A stretch of DNA of 25,847 nt from Elusimicrobia bacterium RIFOXYB2_FULL_49_7 (GTDB lineage: Bacteria > Fibrobacterota > OXYB2-FULL-49-7): positions 1 through 25,847 of the forward strand of contig MGVN01000075.1 in NCBI GenBank assembly GCA_001800515.1, in the 5' to 3' direction. Positions 1 through 10,500 of this stretch are shown one piece after another. The position numbers were made by a program, and so were the translations under genes. The notes beneath the pieces are model-generated. The model was given only the letters and a program-made list of their open reading frames with translations, made no database searches and was not told where the DNA came from. Numbering within the stretch: position 1 is the stretch's first letter; each line of letters starts with the position of its first letter.

Positions 1-2439
1 TAAAATAAGCAGTTTTCTTGAAAAATTCATATTTTTCGAATTTAAATTGGCAAAATAAACACCCGGCGCAATTTGTGCAGCATTCCATTTTATAGCATAT
101 ATGCCTTGAGCTTGTTTTTTATTCACAAGAGTTTTAACAAGTTTACCTCTGATATCATAAATCTTTAAGGATACATGACTAAAAACTGATCCTTCTTGAT
201 TCAACAAAGTGGACAGTTGATAATTTATGACCGTTTGTTGATTAAAAGGATTTGGGAAACTGTAAAAATAAAAAGGGTTTAGATTTATGGATTGTTTTAT
301 CCCTGTTGACAGGGCTTGTATGGCAAGGGTTAATTCTTTTGCATCTGTATTTGAATCATTATCCGTTACCTGTACCTGAAATGTAAATACACCTTCAGTG
401 GTTGGTGTTCCGGTAATATTTCCGGCACTGTTTAAAGAAAGGCCGCTCGGAAGGGTGCCTGATATTAAAGACCAGGTATAGGGCATGTTGCCTGAAAGAG
501 CGGTTAATTTCGCTGAATAGGGTTCATTAAAAATACCATCCGGCAAAAGATTTCCAATTCTAAGGGTTTGAGAAACAGGAACATTAGAAGGAAGTGCAAA
601 ACGATATAAGGATGAACCCCATGCAAGAGGGACAAAATTGGGTGGGGATATTTCAGGCATATTTAGGGAAGTCCCTGTCCAATTAGGAACATTTTCAGCA
701 CTGCTCCAGCTGTTATCTCCGTTTTTATACCTGAAACTGCCGTCCGTAAAAAGAAGCACGGTATTGTCACCGCATCGCGTCAGCATCCCTGTTGTATTGT
801 CGAGAGAAGCCTGCCACCCATTTTCTATTGTCCAGACCAGTATTTTTGAGGGGTTGGTTACGGCCACATAGAGCTTGCCATCAAGGGTGCTTGTAGCACT
901 TTGAAAGGTTGCATTTAAAAGAGCAGGGGGAGACCATGCTGAGATGGTCATAAAGCGTTCCCATGGGATTTTATCAGAGGGATTTTGTGCCGCATAACAT
1001 GCATACATGGAGTCTATGCCTGCCTGGTTACACCATGAGAAATACCACTGACTGTTGTAGGTATAGAAAATAGCCGCATTCTCAAAACCCAATGTTGAAA
1101 GTTTAATTATTTCTCCGCTGTATTTAATCCTTCCAATATCTCCTCTAAAACCGGCAGTTTGCCAGGTTAAACCATTATCATCCGAATATTTTGCATGAAC
1201 ATACATATTGGTTGCGGAACCGTATCTGTTGTAGTGGTCCCAGGCGGCCCATATGCGGCCGCTCGGCAGGCGCACTATATCCATTCTATCCTGTTGGCAG
1301 TGGCGAACATCAAAATCCAGTATGGCCGCCTTATGGGTTTTGGTTCCGCCTGCGACTAAATCTTTCCAGGCGACATCATAGGGACCTTGTTTCCACTGAG
1401 TACCGTCAAAATAGGTTCTGTAAAAATAGGTCATGGAAGGACTTCCGCCTCCGGAGCAATGAAGAAGGTAGGCTCCCATGACTTCACCCGGAAATGCCGC
1501 ATCTCCGTTATGATGCGAATGTTGGCTTGTCGGAACGCTGAAACCGGACCAGGAGTCGCCTCCGTTTATACTGGTACGCATGTTGGGAGAATCAATGGTC
1601 CCGATAATATTATTATCGTATGCCGCAATGGAACGGTTTCCGCCTATTGTGCTAACGGTTTTTATACCTTCGGAAGAGGATAGGGCGGTCCGATCCGGTA
1701 TCATATCCGGGATAAAAGGTGAAGGTCGACTGGCCAAACCATTGTTATAGCTTGGCGGTTCGAATGATTCTATCCAGGGGGATGCATCTGTTATTAATTG
1801 GCGCGACGGGACTGCCGTTGCTTCTGCCAGTCTTACATTATCCATATAGACTCTTGAAAAAGCGGAGAGTCCTTTTACCACAACATACATAGAGATTATT
1901 TTACCTAAATCAAGAAGGTTGTTGTCTTCTGCGCTTTTAAGATCATATTCAACGGTGACCCACTCGCCTCCAGGGACATCATACACTCTTTCCATGCTTT
2001 GAGGATAGGGGGTCATATCATCTTCGATTTGCACGCTTATTTTTGCATTTGCCTTTTCCGCTTTGATATCGATCCACAGTTTTGGATATCCTGACCAATC
2101 GCTTCCTAAAATCAGCGGATGCCAGCCGGAAGTACGAAGTACTTTCGGATTTCGATACAATACGCTCCAGCCAAGTGAGCCGCTAATCAGCCCGCTAACC
2201 TCCCAGGACGTTGTGGTATCGTAACGGGAACTGCGTGTTCCCTCGGATGCATCCGCAGTTGATATTTTTGTAAAGGCTCCGCCATAACCCGCAGGCGGGT
2301 CCCAGGAACCGTCCGTATTAAGTGTTACCCCGTCTTCTTCTTCCCAGCCAAAGAGTTTTAGCGTACCGGGTTCATTTGCATAAGCATATAATGTTAGAAT
2401 AAACAGAATAGATAAAACCAATCCTCTATAACTTTTCAT
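1..2439 (-). CDS. Large secreted Asp-box / Ig-like protein with T9SS-type sorting domain (3' end cut by window)
   Basis: I translated the minus strand from the ATG at 2439. It stays open for 813 codons to base 1, where it reads RKLLIL, so only the stop should be missing. A signal peptide occupies about residues 1-21 (hydrophobic core, then AYA). Residues about 50-190 look like a beta-jelly-roll, carbohydrate-binding-type module ending in VYMDNVRL. Two Asp-box motifs, SINGGDSW (290-297) and SDDNGLTW (419-426), suggest a sialidase-like beta-propeller. Residues about 632-711 match a putative Ig (He_PIG) domain. From FPNPFN (about 727) to the end it matches the Por/T9SS type A or FlgD-like C-terminal sorting domain. 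The start is preceded by AAGGAAA. Probable role: exported or cell-surface glycan-binding or glycan-degrading protein. The substrate cannot be read from the sequence, and Asp-boxes alone do not prove sialidase activity. Confidence 0.88.
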   Translation of the reverse strand, partial: MKSYRGLVLSILFILTLYAYANEPGTLKLFGWEEEDGVTLNTDGSWDPPAGYGGAFTKISTADASEGTRSSRYDTTTSWEVSGLISGSLGWSVLYRNPKVLRTSGWHPLILGSDWSGYPKLWIDIKAEKANAKISVQIEDDMTPYPQSMERVYDVPGGEWVTVEYDLKSAEDNNLLDLGKIISMYVVVKGLSAFSRVYMDNVRLAEATAVPSRQLITDASPWIESFEPPSYNNGLASRPSPFIPDMIPDRTALSSSEGIKTVSTIGGNRSIAAYDNNIIGTIDSPNMRTSINGGDSWSGFSVPTSQHSHHNGDAAFPGEVMGAYLLHCSGGGSPSMTYFYRTYFDGTQWKQGPYDVAWKDLVAGGTKTHKAAILDFDVRHCQQDRMDIVRLPSGRIWAAWDHYNRYGSATNMYVHAKYSDDNGLTWQTAGFRGDIGRIKYSGEIIKLSTLGFENAAIFYTYNSQWYFSWCNQAGIDSMYACYAAQNPSDKIPWERFMTISAWSPPALLNATFQSATSTLDGKLYVAVTNPSKILVWTIENGWQASLDNTTGMLTRCGDNTVLLFTDGSFRYKNGDNSWSSAENVPNWTGTSLNMPEISPPNFVPLAWGSSLYRFALPSNVPVSQTLRIGNLLPDGIFNEPYSAKLTALSGNMPYTWSLISGTLPSGLSLNSAGNITGTPTTEGVFTFQVQVTDNDSNTDAKELTLAIQALSTGIKQSINLNPFYFYSFPNPFNQQTVINYQLSTLLNQEGSVFSHVSLKIYDIRGKLVKTLVNKKQAQGIYAIKWNAAQIAPGVYFANLNSKNMNFSRKLLIL

Positions 2440-2467
2440 CGTTTTTTTCCTTTTTATGTAATTTAAC

Positions 2468-2541
2468 CCGGCACAGACTCTAAAGTATTTTTATAAAGCT
2501 ATCGTGAACTTATGTTTTATAATATGCAATAAATGTGCCGG
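2468..2541. repeat. 8-bp inverted repeat flanking the 5' region of the large secreted-protein gene
   Basis: CCGGCACA (2468-2475) and TGTGCCGG (2534-2541) are perfect inverted copies, 58 bp apart, in the AT-rich region just upstream of the secreted-protein start at 2439. The interval also has a loose direct repeat: GCTATCGTGAAC near 2509 resembles GCTACCGTGAAC near 2595. The rest of 2440-2681 shows no gene. An operator or mRNA-leader hairpin is possible, but I could not place a convincing promoter here. Confidence 0.45.
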
Positions 2542-2681
2542 AGAATATAATTATGATATTGGCGGTACAACTTGTTGAGATACAAATAAATAAGCGCTAC
2601 CGTGAACAATGATAATGGATAACGCAATACGGCAGCCCCATTTTTATGAGACTGGATGAGATCAATCGAGACTAAATGACG

Positions 2682-3632
2682 CTAATACAGATCCGTTTTC
2701 TTGATTGGGCTATCCTCTTCCTTGTGTAACTTGAGTACGTTGCCGATGGTTTCGGCTTCCATACGGAGAACTTTTGGATAATCCTTATATATAAAATGAA
2801 TGAACGCGCGATTGGCAGAGAGCGGCTCAATACAGATGACCGTTGCCCCTTCCGGAGAATTGTACTTAACAGGATCGCCTGATAATTCCAGGAAATAATC
2901 ATTGGCATTTTTCAGTCGCGGATCATCTTCTTTAATAAAATCCTGGACGATTTTATCTACATCCGCGGAAAATTTCGGGGTAATAATGGATTTCCAGGTC
3001 TTGAAATCTTTTTTTATCAAAGCGTCTTGATATTTGGCGAAGATTGCCGCAAATTTGCCGGTCTGCCCTTTGACACGATCAAGCTCCATGCGGACAAAGG
3101 GATCCTTGGGTGCTTTTTTTTCGGCCTGTTGCAGGGCTAAGATCACTTTATAATTGGCCACGCCTTTTTCTGATTCATAAACAGCCCTGGCTTTCAATAG
3201 TAGTGCCTGTGCATCATCAGGCCGATATTTTGATATCAGGTTACAGGCGGCAATGGCTTTGTCCCATGCCCGGGAAGGAAGGTATTCCTTGGAAATCTGG
3301 TTCAACACGGTTTGAAGCGTCTGCTTCATCAAGGTTTGGGCATCCTGGTTGGCGGAATCGAGTCCCATTGCTTCATCCAGTAGGGCTAATGCCTCTTCCT
3401 GGTTTCCTTGCTGCAGGAGCGCGGCGGCTTCATCGGTGCGAAGTCCGGAGTGGGCGAGAGCCATATATTTACCGGCTGTCACGTTTGATCCGTTTTTAAT
3501 GAGTGCTGCCTCAAAGAGGGAAATGGCTTTTTTATAATCCCCTTTGGCATAAGCTCGTTTACCCTGGGCGGTTTTGGAACATCCGGCAAGACTCATGAGA
3601 GAAATGAGCAGCACAACAATAATGTTTTTCAT
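2682..3632 (-). CDS. TPR-containing lipoprotein, function unknown
   Basis: This 316-residue protein opens with a lipoprotein signal peptide: a hydrophobic stretch, then LAGC with the acylated Cys at 18. It should therefore be anchored to a membrane from the periplasmic side. Residues about 23-60 (GKRAYAKGDYKKAISLFEAAL) and 69-95 (EAAALLQQGNQEEALALLDEAM) are typical tetratricopeptide helix pairs, with further helical repeats to about residue 190. The last about 110 residues have no recognised domain. They may form a small alpha/beta domain like those found in uncharacterised lipoproteins. The start is fixed by AGAAGGAG upstream of the ATG, and a minus-strand promoter lies at 3672-3701. It diverges from the small lipoprotein gene at 3812. 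The TPRs suggest a scaffold for protein interactions, but no partner can be named. Confidence 0.85.
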   Translation of the reverse strand: MKNIIVVLLISLMSLAGCSKTAQGKRAYAKGDYKKAISLFEAALIKNGSNVTAGKYMALAHSGLRTDEAAALLQQGNQEEALALLDEAMGLDSANQDAQTLMKQTLQTVLNQISKEYLPSRAWDKAIAACNLISKYRPDDAQALLLKARAVYESEKGVANYKVILALQQAEKKAPKDPFVRMELDRVKGQTGKFAAIFAKYQDALIKKDFKTWKSIITPKFSADVDKIVQDFIKEDDPRLKNANDYFLELSGDPVKYNSPEGATVICIEPLSANRAFIHFIYKDYPKVLRMEAETIGNVLKLHKEEDSPIKKTDLY

Positions 3633-3671
3633 GAAACCGACTCCTTCTTAAATAGTATCTTATTTTTGAAA

Positions 3672-3701
3672 AATATAGGTTACCTTTTAGAAAGGAATCA
3701 A
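3672..3701 (-). promoter_or_regulatory. Sigma70-type promoter for the TPR lipoprotein gene
   Basis: On the minus strand, TTGATT (3701-3696) is followed by 18 bp and then TATATT (3677-3672). This places the transcript start about 30 nt before the ATG at 3632, leaving room for the strong Shine-Dalgarno. Confidence 0.55.
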
Positions 3702-3746
3702 GGTTTGTGGGAAGGTACCGGTATATCTTTCCGGGACAGACTCTCA

Positions 3747-3775
3747 TTGCGTTAATTCATGCGCTGTATTATTTT
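3747..3775 (+). promoter_or_regulatory. Possible promoter for the small lipoprotein gene
   Basis: TTGCGT (3747-3752), a 17-bp spacer and TATTTT (3770-3775) lie in the correct place and direction, giving a leader of about 30 nt before the ATG at 3812. Both hexamers are only moderately close to consensus. Confidence 0.35.
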
Positions 3776-3811
3776 ATGGACAAGTCGTGTAAATGAAAAA
3801 GAGGGGGCAAT

Positions 3812-4303
3812 ATGCTGATAAAGACCCTTGTTTGCTTGTTCGCACTTTCAGGTGTCTCTTTTTTTATCGGATGTTCTGCGAGTTATGCTCCGCCCTCGTT
3901 GTTGCCACGAACTTTTGTATATAATATTGCCGGTAACCAGGAAGCCCTGACCGCGAAAGTGGTCGGCATCTTAAAAGCACTGGATTATGATATTGCCATG
4001 GATGATCCGGGAACAGGCTTGGTGCGGGTCATGGCAAGAGAGATCAAGGTTTTACCGGATGAATGTGATTGCGGAAAACTATACGGCAAGTCATTGGTTT
4101 CCGATCCGGCGACGACCATTAAGATATTGATTGAAATCTACATTCAGGACGGGCGCATTCGTTTTGTCACCAATTATTCCTTTTCACATAAAAACCGTAA
4201 CGGACGGGTAGATCGAGTCGGGGAATGCATTTCACCGGGTGTGTATGAACGTCAATTGGTTGATTTGATGCTTAAACAACCCGTGTATCAGTCCCAACCG
4301 TAG
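3812..4303 (+). CDS. Small lipoprotein, function unknown
   Basis: This 163-residue protein has a short signal peptide ending in FFIGC, so Cys21 is the predicted lipid-modified residue and the product should be membrane-anchored outside the cytoplasm. The mature part alternates helical and strand-like segments (EALTAKVVGILKALDYDIAMDD, then strands such as GLVRVMAREIKVL). This resembles the small alpha/beta folds of many envelope lipoproteins, but I recognise no named family. It holds the cysteine pair CDC near residue 90 and a third Cys near 138. GAGGGGG precedes the ATG at good spacing. The 3' end overlaps the convergent gene at 4272 by 32 bp, so the two mRNAs would be complementary at their ends. 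Confidence 0.8.
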   Translation: MLIKTLVCLFALSGVSFFIGCSASYAPPSLLPRTFVYNIAGNQEALTAKVVGILKALDYDIAMDDPGTGLVRVMAREIKVLPDECDCGKLYGKSLVSDPATTIKILIEIYIQDGRIRFVTNYSFSHKNRNGRVDRVGECISPGVYERQLVDLMLKQPVYQSQP

Positions 4304-4802
4304 TCTTTTCCGGCGGTTTATTCTTATTGCTCTTATCGGGCTGCTTATCGAATTCTTCAAGTAATCGATCGAATAGGGCGTCGCGCACCGGTTGTCCTAA
4401 GGTATCCGATTTGCCGGATGAGATTGAAAAAATAAAAGAAGTTTTACTGATGCTCAGCCATTCGGCGGTTTTTTCTTGTAAAGACATATTATTAAGACAG
4501 GAACCTGCTTTTTCTACTGAGATGTTAAAAAAGGAAATCCAAGAATAGGAGACTTTAAGTTTTTGAAAAGTATTGCAGAAAAAGAAATCATTATTGACCG
4601 CCTCTTCTAATTTCGCAGAACCGGGGAATCGGCCGGAAAGGCGGATTTTATGGGTAGCGGCATCTTGAATCAGTTGTGTCTCTTTGGGAAGAAAAAGAGG
4701 GAGCCTTTCCTGCCAGGATAAAAGTGACTGTTGGATGGAGAGGGTAAGGGATTCAATAGGATTCGTTATGGTTGTATTCACATCTGAACAATAGGTAACC
4801 AT
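4272..4802 (-). CDS. Hypothetical protein, no recognised family
   Basis: The frame is open further upstream, to an ATG at 4886. The better start is the ATG at 4802 (MVTYCSDVN), because GGAGGGACATT immediately precedes it and nothing comparable precedes the upstream ATG. This gives 176 residues. There is no signal peptide or transmembrane segment. The middle is mixed alpha/beta with the aromatic run NNDFFFCNTF, and the C-terminal about 25 residues are Lys/Asp/Pro-rich and probably disordered. In the mRNA an 8-bp hairpin (4852-4828) lies just before the Shine-Dalgarno. The last 32 bp overlap the convergent lipoprotein gene. I can assign no function. The good ribosome binding site is the main reason to believe it is a gene. 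Confidence 0.6.
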   Translation of the reverse strand: MVTYCSDVNTTITNPIESLTLSIQQSLLSWQERLPLFLPKETQLIQDAATHKIRLSGRFPGSAKLEEAVNNDFFFCNTFQKLKVSYSWISFFNISVEKAGSCLNNMSLQEKTAEWLSISKTSFIFSISSGKSDTLGQPVRDALFDRLLEEFDKQPDKSNKNKPPEKTTVGTDTRVV

Positions 4803-4827
4803 AATGTCCCTCCGTTTGATATTGTAT

Positions 4828-4852
4828 CCTCTCCGGTCCTGGTACGGAGGGG
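4828..4852 (-). repeat. Hairpin in the leader of the hypothetical gene at 4802
   Basis: Bases 4828-4835 pair with 4845-4852 (seven Watson-Crick pairs and one G-T, 9-nt loop), about 20 nt upstream of the Shine-Dalgarno. A nearby perfect 11-bp palindrome, TGGGTAACCCA, lies at 4862-4872. These are possible leader or operator elements. No function is shown. Confidence 0.35.
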
Positions 4853-4954
4853 ATAATGGGGTGGGTAACCCATTCATATCCTGCAATTATTATGCCTGAA
4901 ATTTGATTGAATAAATTGACAAAACCGTTAAGAAGCTGGATTAATATATTAAGG

Positions 4955-4983
4955 AAAAATAACGGTCACTTTGAAGACCGCTT
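4955..4983 (-). terminator. Rho-independent terminator of the pyrG-carB-purF-carA operon
   Basis: In the minus-strand transcript CGGTC (4980-4976) pairs with GACCG (4967-4963), extended by a G-U and an A-U pair. The U-rich tail TTATTTTT (4962-4955) follows. It lies about 50 nt past the carA stop, where the operon should end. Confidence 0.7.
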
Positions 4984-5034
4984 GCACTTTGCCCGTTTTA
5001 TTTTGAAAGCAGACAACTCGGGTGCAATTTTTAC

Positions 5035-6147
5035 CTATTTGCCCATCAATAAGATAAAATCATTGAATAAATAGGCTGAATCATGAGGACCCGGTGAGGC
5101 TTCGGGATGGTATTGCACGGAAAAAGCGGGAATTTTTTTGCACCGGATGCCTTCGACCGTGTTATCATTGAGATTGAGATGGGTCAGTTCGATGGGTTTG
5201 CCCTTAAGTGATTTCATATCCGAGCAAAAACCATGATTCTGTGAGGTGATTTCAATCTTACCGGTTTGAAGGTTCTTTACAGGATGGTTTGCACCACGAT
5301 GACCGAATTTCAGTTTGTAAGTATGACCGCCTAAAGCCAGGGTTAATATCTGGTGCCCTAAACAAATGCCGAAAACAGGCACTTTTCCTAAAAGATCCTT
5401 AACCGCCTGAATGCCTTTAACCACACCTTGCGGATCACCCGGACCATTGCTTAAGAAGACGCCATCCGGTTTTTTAGAAAGTACTTCTTTGGCTGGAGTG
5501 GCAGCAGGCACTACCGTGACTTCGCAGCCGTGGGAAACGAGGAGACGGAGAATGTTGTATTTGATGCCAAAATCGTATGCCACGACCTTATATCGCGGTT
5601 TGACCGTCTTTTGTTTGAACGCGTAAATGTCATGCACCCCTTTTTTCCAGAGATAAGCTTTGGCCGTGGTGACGTCATCCACGATATTTCGGCCTACCAG
5701 ACCGGGATAAGCGGCCAATTTCCGTTTCAGGCTGTCGACTTTGTGGTCCTGGGTTGAGAAGATACCGTTTAAGGAGCCTTTGACGCGAAGCAATTTAACC
5801 AGCATGCGGGTGTCGATACCTTGCATGCCGATAATGTTGTTTCGTTTGAGATAGTGGCTTAACTTTTCCCCGGCGCGCCAATTGCTGGGGAGTTCACAAT
5901 TCTCTTTAACAATAAAACCGGCCACACGGGGACGGCTGGATTCTTCATCCTCTATGTTAATTCCATAATTACCGATCAGGGGATAGGTCATGGTCACGAT
6001 TTGTTCATGATAGGAGGGATCCGTGAGGATTTCCTGATAGCCGCTCATGGAAGTATTAAAAACCACTTCCCCGCATTTTTCACCTTCTGCACCGAAACTT
6101 TTACCTTCAAAGAGAGTGCCGTCTTCAAGCAGGAGTGTTACGTTCAT
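5035..6147 (-). CDS. carA: Carbamoyl-phosphate synthase, small (glutaminase) subunit
   Basis: CarA hydrolyses glutamine and passes ammonia through a tunnel to CarB for carbamoyl phosphate, the precursor of pyrimidines and arginine. At 370 residues it has the normal family length. Residues 1-150 form the CarA-specific N-terminal domain ([14 protein letters not shown] at the start). Residues about 185-370 are the class I glutamine amidotransferase domain. The catalytic triad is visible: Cys262 in GICLGHQ, and His347 and Glu349 in [12 protein letters not shown]. The start codon overlaps the purF stop as ATGA, which suggests translational coupling. It is the last gene of the operon, with a terminator downstream. 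The odd point is that purF separates it from its partner carB. Confidence 0.97.
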   Translation of the reverse strand: MNVTLLLEDGTLFEGKSFGAEGEKCGEVVFNTSMSGYQEILTDPSYHEQIVTMTYPLIGNYGINIEDEESSRPRVAGFIVKENCELPSNWRAGEKLSHYLKRNNIIGMQGIDTRMLVKLLRVKGSLNGIFSTQDHKVDSLKRKLAAYPGLVGRNIVDDVTTAKAYLWKKGVHDIYAFKQKTVKPRYKVVAYDFGIKYNILRLLVSHGCEVTVVPAATPAKEVLSKKPDGVFLSNGPGDPQGVVKGIQAVKDLLGKVPVFGICLGHQILTLALGGHTYKLKFGHRGANHPVKNLQTGKIEITSQNHGFCSDMKSLKGKPIELTHLNLNDNTVEGIRCKKIPAFSVQYHPEASPGPHDSAYLFNDFILLMGK

Positions 6148-7580
6148 TTTGTCTTCTCAAAAATATTTTTATTGGTTTTTAATTTATCGCCTAAAGGATA
6201 TTTTCCGGAAAAACAGGCATAGCAGTAATGGTGGGCTTCTTCCTGCATGCACTTCCGCAAACCTTGGATGGAAAGGTGGCCCAGGGAGTCTACGCCGAGA
6301 TAGCGTCGTGTTTCTTCGATAGTTTTATTATTGGCGATCAATTCATCAAAACTGGGGAAATCCATACCGTAAAAACAGGGATAACGGATGGGCGGGGAGC
6401 TGACGCGGATATGGATTTCCTTGGCGCCGGCTGAGCGGATAAGGGAGACCAGTTGTTTAAGGGTCGTGCCCCGGACAATGGAATCTTCTACAATGATAAT
6501 GCGCCGGTCTTTCAAAACACCACGAACCGGATTGAATTTCAACTTGACCTTGGCCTCCCGATCGCCTTGTGCCGGACTGATGAAGGTGCGGCCTACATAA
6601 TGGTTACGGATAAGCCCTATTTCAAAGGGGATCCCGGATTCTTTTGCATATCCCAAAGCCGCGGTATTGCTGGAATCGGGTACGGAGATGACGATGTCCG
6701 CTTTGGTCGGATGCTCCTGTGCCAGTACCATGCCAAAGGCACGGCGCAGGCGGTCCACGCTGTGGTTGAAGATGCGGGAATCCGGCCGGCTGAAATAGAT
6801 GTATTCAAAGACGCAGTGGGCCTTGGTTTTGCAATTTGAAAAACGAAAGGAGCGTATTTTATCTCGACTGATGCAAAGGAGCTCGCCGGGTTCAATGTCC
6901 CTCACATATTTGGCGCCCATGATGTCGAGTGCGCAGGTTTCGGATGCTACCACATGGGTGCGATCGTTCAGTACACCGAGACAAAGCGGTCGGACACCGT
7001 GCGGATCGCGTGCGGCATAGAGCGTATTTTCACTGAGAAACAGAAGAGAATAGGCTCCTTTGACTTTCTGAAGGGTTTCCATGATCATTTCCGAGAGAGA
7101 CGGCTTTTTAGATCGGGCAATGAGATGGAGAAAGACCTCGCTGTCATTGGTGGACTGAAAGATGGAGCCTTGTTTCTCCATGCCCAGACGCAATGTATCC
7201 GCATTGACCAGGTTGCCGTTATGCGCTACGGCTAATTGTCCCCGCTTGTAATCTATCAAAATGGGTTGGGAATTAATCAGGTTACTGACCCCGGTCGTGG
7301 AGTAGCGGGTGTGACCGATGCAAATATGGCCCTTTAGATCCTCGAAACGGTTTAATTTTCGAGCCATATTCGACACCAGTCCGATGGTTCGGTATGAGCG
7401 GATATGACGGCCGTTACTCACGGCAATACCGGCGCTTTCCTGGCCGCGATGCTGGAGCGCATGAAGGCCCAGGATGGTCAATGCCTGTGCCTGGTTACCG
7501 TCAAAGACACCGATGATGCCGCACTCTTCGTGAATTTTGTCTTCGTCCTGCGGACAGGAAACCAGTGATTTTTTCTTCAT
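6144..7580 (-). CDS. purF: Amidophosphoribosyltransferase (glutamine PRPP amidotransferase)
   Basis: PurF catalyses the first committed step of purine synthesis, PRPP plus glutamine to phosphoribosylamine. The 478-residue protein is of the Bacillus-like type, made with a propeptide: Cys20 in EECGIIGVF would become the N-terminal nucleophile after 19 residues are removed. The Ntn-type glutaminase domain fills the first half (HRGQESAG at 44-51). The phosphoribosyltransferase half carries the PRPP loop [11 protein letters not shown] (363-373). Four cysteines, Cys256, Cys402, Cys453 and Cys456 (CYAC), match the [4Fe-4S] ligands of the B. subtilis enzyme, so an oxygen-sensitive cluster is expected. 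TAGGGGG precedes the ATG. It starts 7 nt after the carB stop and ends in a 4-nt overlap with carA. Confidence 0.97.
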   Translation of the reverse strand: MKKKSLVSCPQDEDKIHEECGIIGVFDGNQAQALTILGLHALQHRGQESAGIAVSNGRHIRSYRTIGLVSNMARKLNRFEDLKGHICIGHTRYSTTGVSNLINSQPILIDYKRGQLAVAHNGNLVNADTLRLGMEKQGSIFQSTNDSEVFLHLIARSKKPSLSEMIMETLQKVKGAYSLLFLSENTLYAARDPHGVRPLCLGVLNDRTHVVASETCALDIMGAKYVRDIEPGELLCISRDKIRSFRFSNCKTKAHCVFEYIYFSRPDSRIFNHSVDRLRRAFGMVLAQEHPTKADIVISVPDSSNTAALGYAKESGIPFEIGLIRNHYVGRTFISPAQGDREAKVKLKFNPVRGVLKDRRIIIVEDSIVRGTTLKQLVSLIRSAGAKEIHIRVSSPPIRYPCFYGMDFPSFDELIANNKTIEETRRYLGVDSLGHLSIQGLRKCMQEEAHHYCYACFSGKYPLGDKLKTNKNIFEKTK

Positions 7581-7587
7581 GGGCCCC

Positions 7588-10500
7588 CTACCGGTAATAT
7601 TGTTGGATGGATTGGACTTCCAATAGGCCGCTATTAAGTCTTTTCATGGCCTGCACGACCGCAGTGGCCGCGCGTTTGGTGGTGACATAGGGAATACCTC
7701 GCTCCAGGGCGGTCCGGCGGATGGAATAAGAATCCTGAATCGATTGTTTGCCGACCGAGGTGTTAATCAATAAGTCGATTTCCTGGGCTTCCATCCTATC
7801 CACGATATTAGGCCGTCCTTCGCTTATTTTCAGGACGAATTCCGAGGGAATATTGTGTTTAATCAGTTCAAGACAAGTTCCTTTGGTGGCAATGATCTTG
7901 AATCCCATCTGGTGAAGTTCGCGTGCCAATTCGACGATCTTTTGTTTGTCCTCATCCTTGACAGAAACAAAAACACGCCCTTTTTTAGGCAGCGGATTAT
8001 AGGCGGCCATCTGGGATTTGGCATAAGCCATGGCAAAATCCGGGGAAATGCCCATGACTTCGCCGGTGGAGAGCATTTCAGGTCCGAGAAGGGTGTCAAC
8101 GCCCGGGAATTTCAGGAAGGGAAAGACCGCTTCTTTAACCGCTACATAATCAACACTCTTCTCTTTTGTAAACTTGAGTTGTTTCAGGGTCATGCCTGCC
8201 TGGACCTTGGCCGCGAGCTTGGCCAAAGGTACACCGATGGTTTTGGAGACAAACGGCACGGTGCGGGAAGCGCGCGGGTTGACCTCCAGAATGTAAATCA
8301 TATCATCTTTTACGGCGTATTGGATATTGATAAGACCACGGACATCAAGTTCTTTGGCAAGGAGTTTGGTCTGACGTTTGATTTCCGTCACAATCTTCGG
8401 TTTGAGCGTAACCGGCGGCAGAGAACAGGCGGAGTCGCCGGAATGAATGCCCGCTTCTTCGATGTGTTCCATGACCCCGGCTACGACCACGGTCTTGCCG
8501 TCTGCAATGGCATCCACATCCACTTCAGCCGCGTCACTTAAGAATTTGTCGATGAGGATGGGATGGTCTGGTGAAGCGGCAATCGCCCGCTCAACCGTGG
8601 CTTTGAGGGTTGTTTCATCATACACAATTTCCATGGCACGACCGCCCAGAACAAAAGAGGGCCGGATTAATAAAGGATATCCGATTCTTTTGGCTATTTT
8701 AATGGTTTCTTCATAGGAGCGGGCCGTACCGCTTTCGGGTTGTTTCAGTTTGAGTTTGTGAATGACTTCCCAGAAAAGCTTGCGATCTTCGGCGCGATCA
8801 ATGGATTCCGGGGAAGTGCCGATAATGGGCACCCCGGCCTTTTTAAGGGCATTCGCCAGTTTGAGCGGGGTCTGGCCGCCGAATTGGACGATGACGCCGT
8901 CCGGTTTTTCGGTGTCAATGATATTCATGACATCTTCAAACGTGAGTGGCTCAAAGAAGAGTTTGTCGGAGGTATCATAATCCGTCGAAACGGTTTCGGG
9001 ATTACAGTTCACCATGATGGCTTCCACGCCGATTTCTTTTAAGGCAAAGGCGGCATGGACGCAGCAGTAGTCGAATTCGATGCCTTGACCGATGCGGTTA
9101 GGGCCGCCGCCCAGAATGACCACTTTGCGCCGTTTGGTGGGATTGGCTTCGCACTCCCGTTCATAGGTGGAGTAAAGATAGGGGGTGTGCGCTTCAAATT
9201 CCGCGCCGCACGTATCCACGGTTTTATAGACCGCTTTTACATCGGCCGCATGACGCAATTTCCGGAGTTGCAGTTCGGGAATATCCAGCATGGAAGCCAG
9301 ATAATTGTCTGCAAAGCCCATTATCTTCGCTTGCCTTAGGGTCTCCGGGCTAAAACTCTTTTTTCGGGTTGCTTCATCCTTCAAGGTTTTTTCATACTTG
9401 ACGATATCAGAGATCGCATTTAGGAACCAGGGATCAATCCCGGTTATTTTATACAACTCCCGCATACTGATTTTGCGACGCATGCCTTCGGCCACATACC
9501 ATAACCGATCCCAGTAGATACGGTGGATGCGTTCCTTTAAAAAGGAGACCGGCGTCTTGGGATCACGATATTCCGCGTCAATGTAGCAATTGTCCAAGGA
9601 AAAACGGCCTATTTCCAGGGAGCGGATAGCCTTTTGAAAGGCCTCTTTAAAAGTGCGGCCAATGGACATGGCCTCGCCCACGGATTTCATCTGAATCGTC
9701 AGCGTGGGGTCCGTGTTTTTAAACTTCTCAAAGGTGAAGCGGGGCCACTTGACAACACAGTAGTCAATGGTGGGCTCAAAACAGGCGGGGGTCATTTTAG
9801 TGATATCGTTTGGAATTTCGTCAAGAGTGTATCCAATCGCCAGTTTGGCCGCCATTTTGGCAATGGGAAAACCGGTGGCCTTGGAGGCCAGGGCCGAGCT
9901 GCGAGAAACACGGGGATTCATTTCAATGACGGAAATACGACCGTTCTTGGGATTGACCGCAAACTGGATGTTGGAACCGCCGGTTTCCACGCCTACTGCG
10001 CGGATGATCTTGATGGCCGCGTCGCGCATGGCCTGGTATTCCTTATCGGTCAGGGTCTGGGCCGGTGCCACGGTAATGGAATCGCCCGTGTGCACACCCA
10101 TGGGATCCAGGTTTTCAATGGAACAGACAATGACCACATTGTCCTTACGGTCACGCATGACTTCGAGCTCATATTCCTTCCAGCCAATGACTGATTCTTC
10201 GACCAGGATTTGGCGGCGCGGGGAGAGGTTGAGTCCCCATTCTGCGTACCGTTTGTACTCACTCATGTTATAGGCGATGTTGCCGCCTGTGCCGCCCAGG
10301 GTAAAGGAGGGCCGGATAATGGCCGGAAAACCGACCTGTTCGATGATGGCCATGGCCTCATCCATGCTGTGGGCCAGACCGCTTTTGGGGACGTCAAGAC
10401 CGATATCTTCAATCATTTTCTTGAATAGGTCCCGTTTTTCCGCTTTGTTGATGGATTCCAGATTAGCACCCAACATGCGGACACCATATTTTTTGAGTAC

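Noticed and set aside
4803..4886. Upstream ATG at 4886 that would lengthen the hypothetical protein by 28 residues
   Set aside because: It has no ribosome binding site, whereas GGAGG lies directly before the ATG at 4802.
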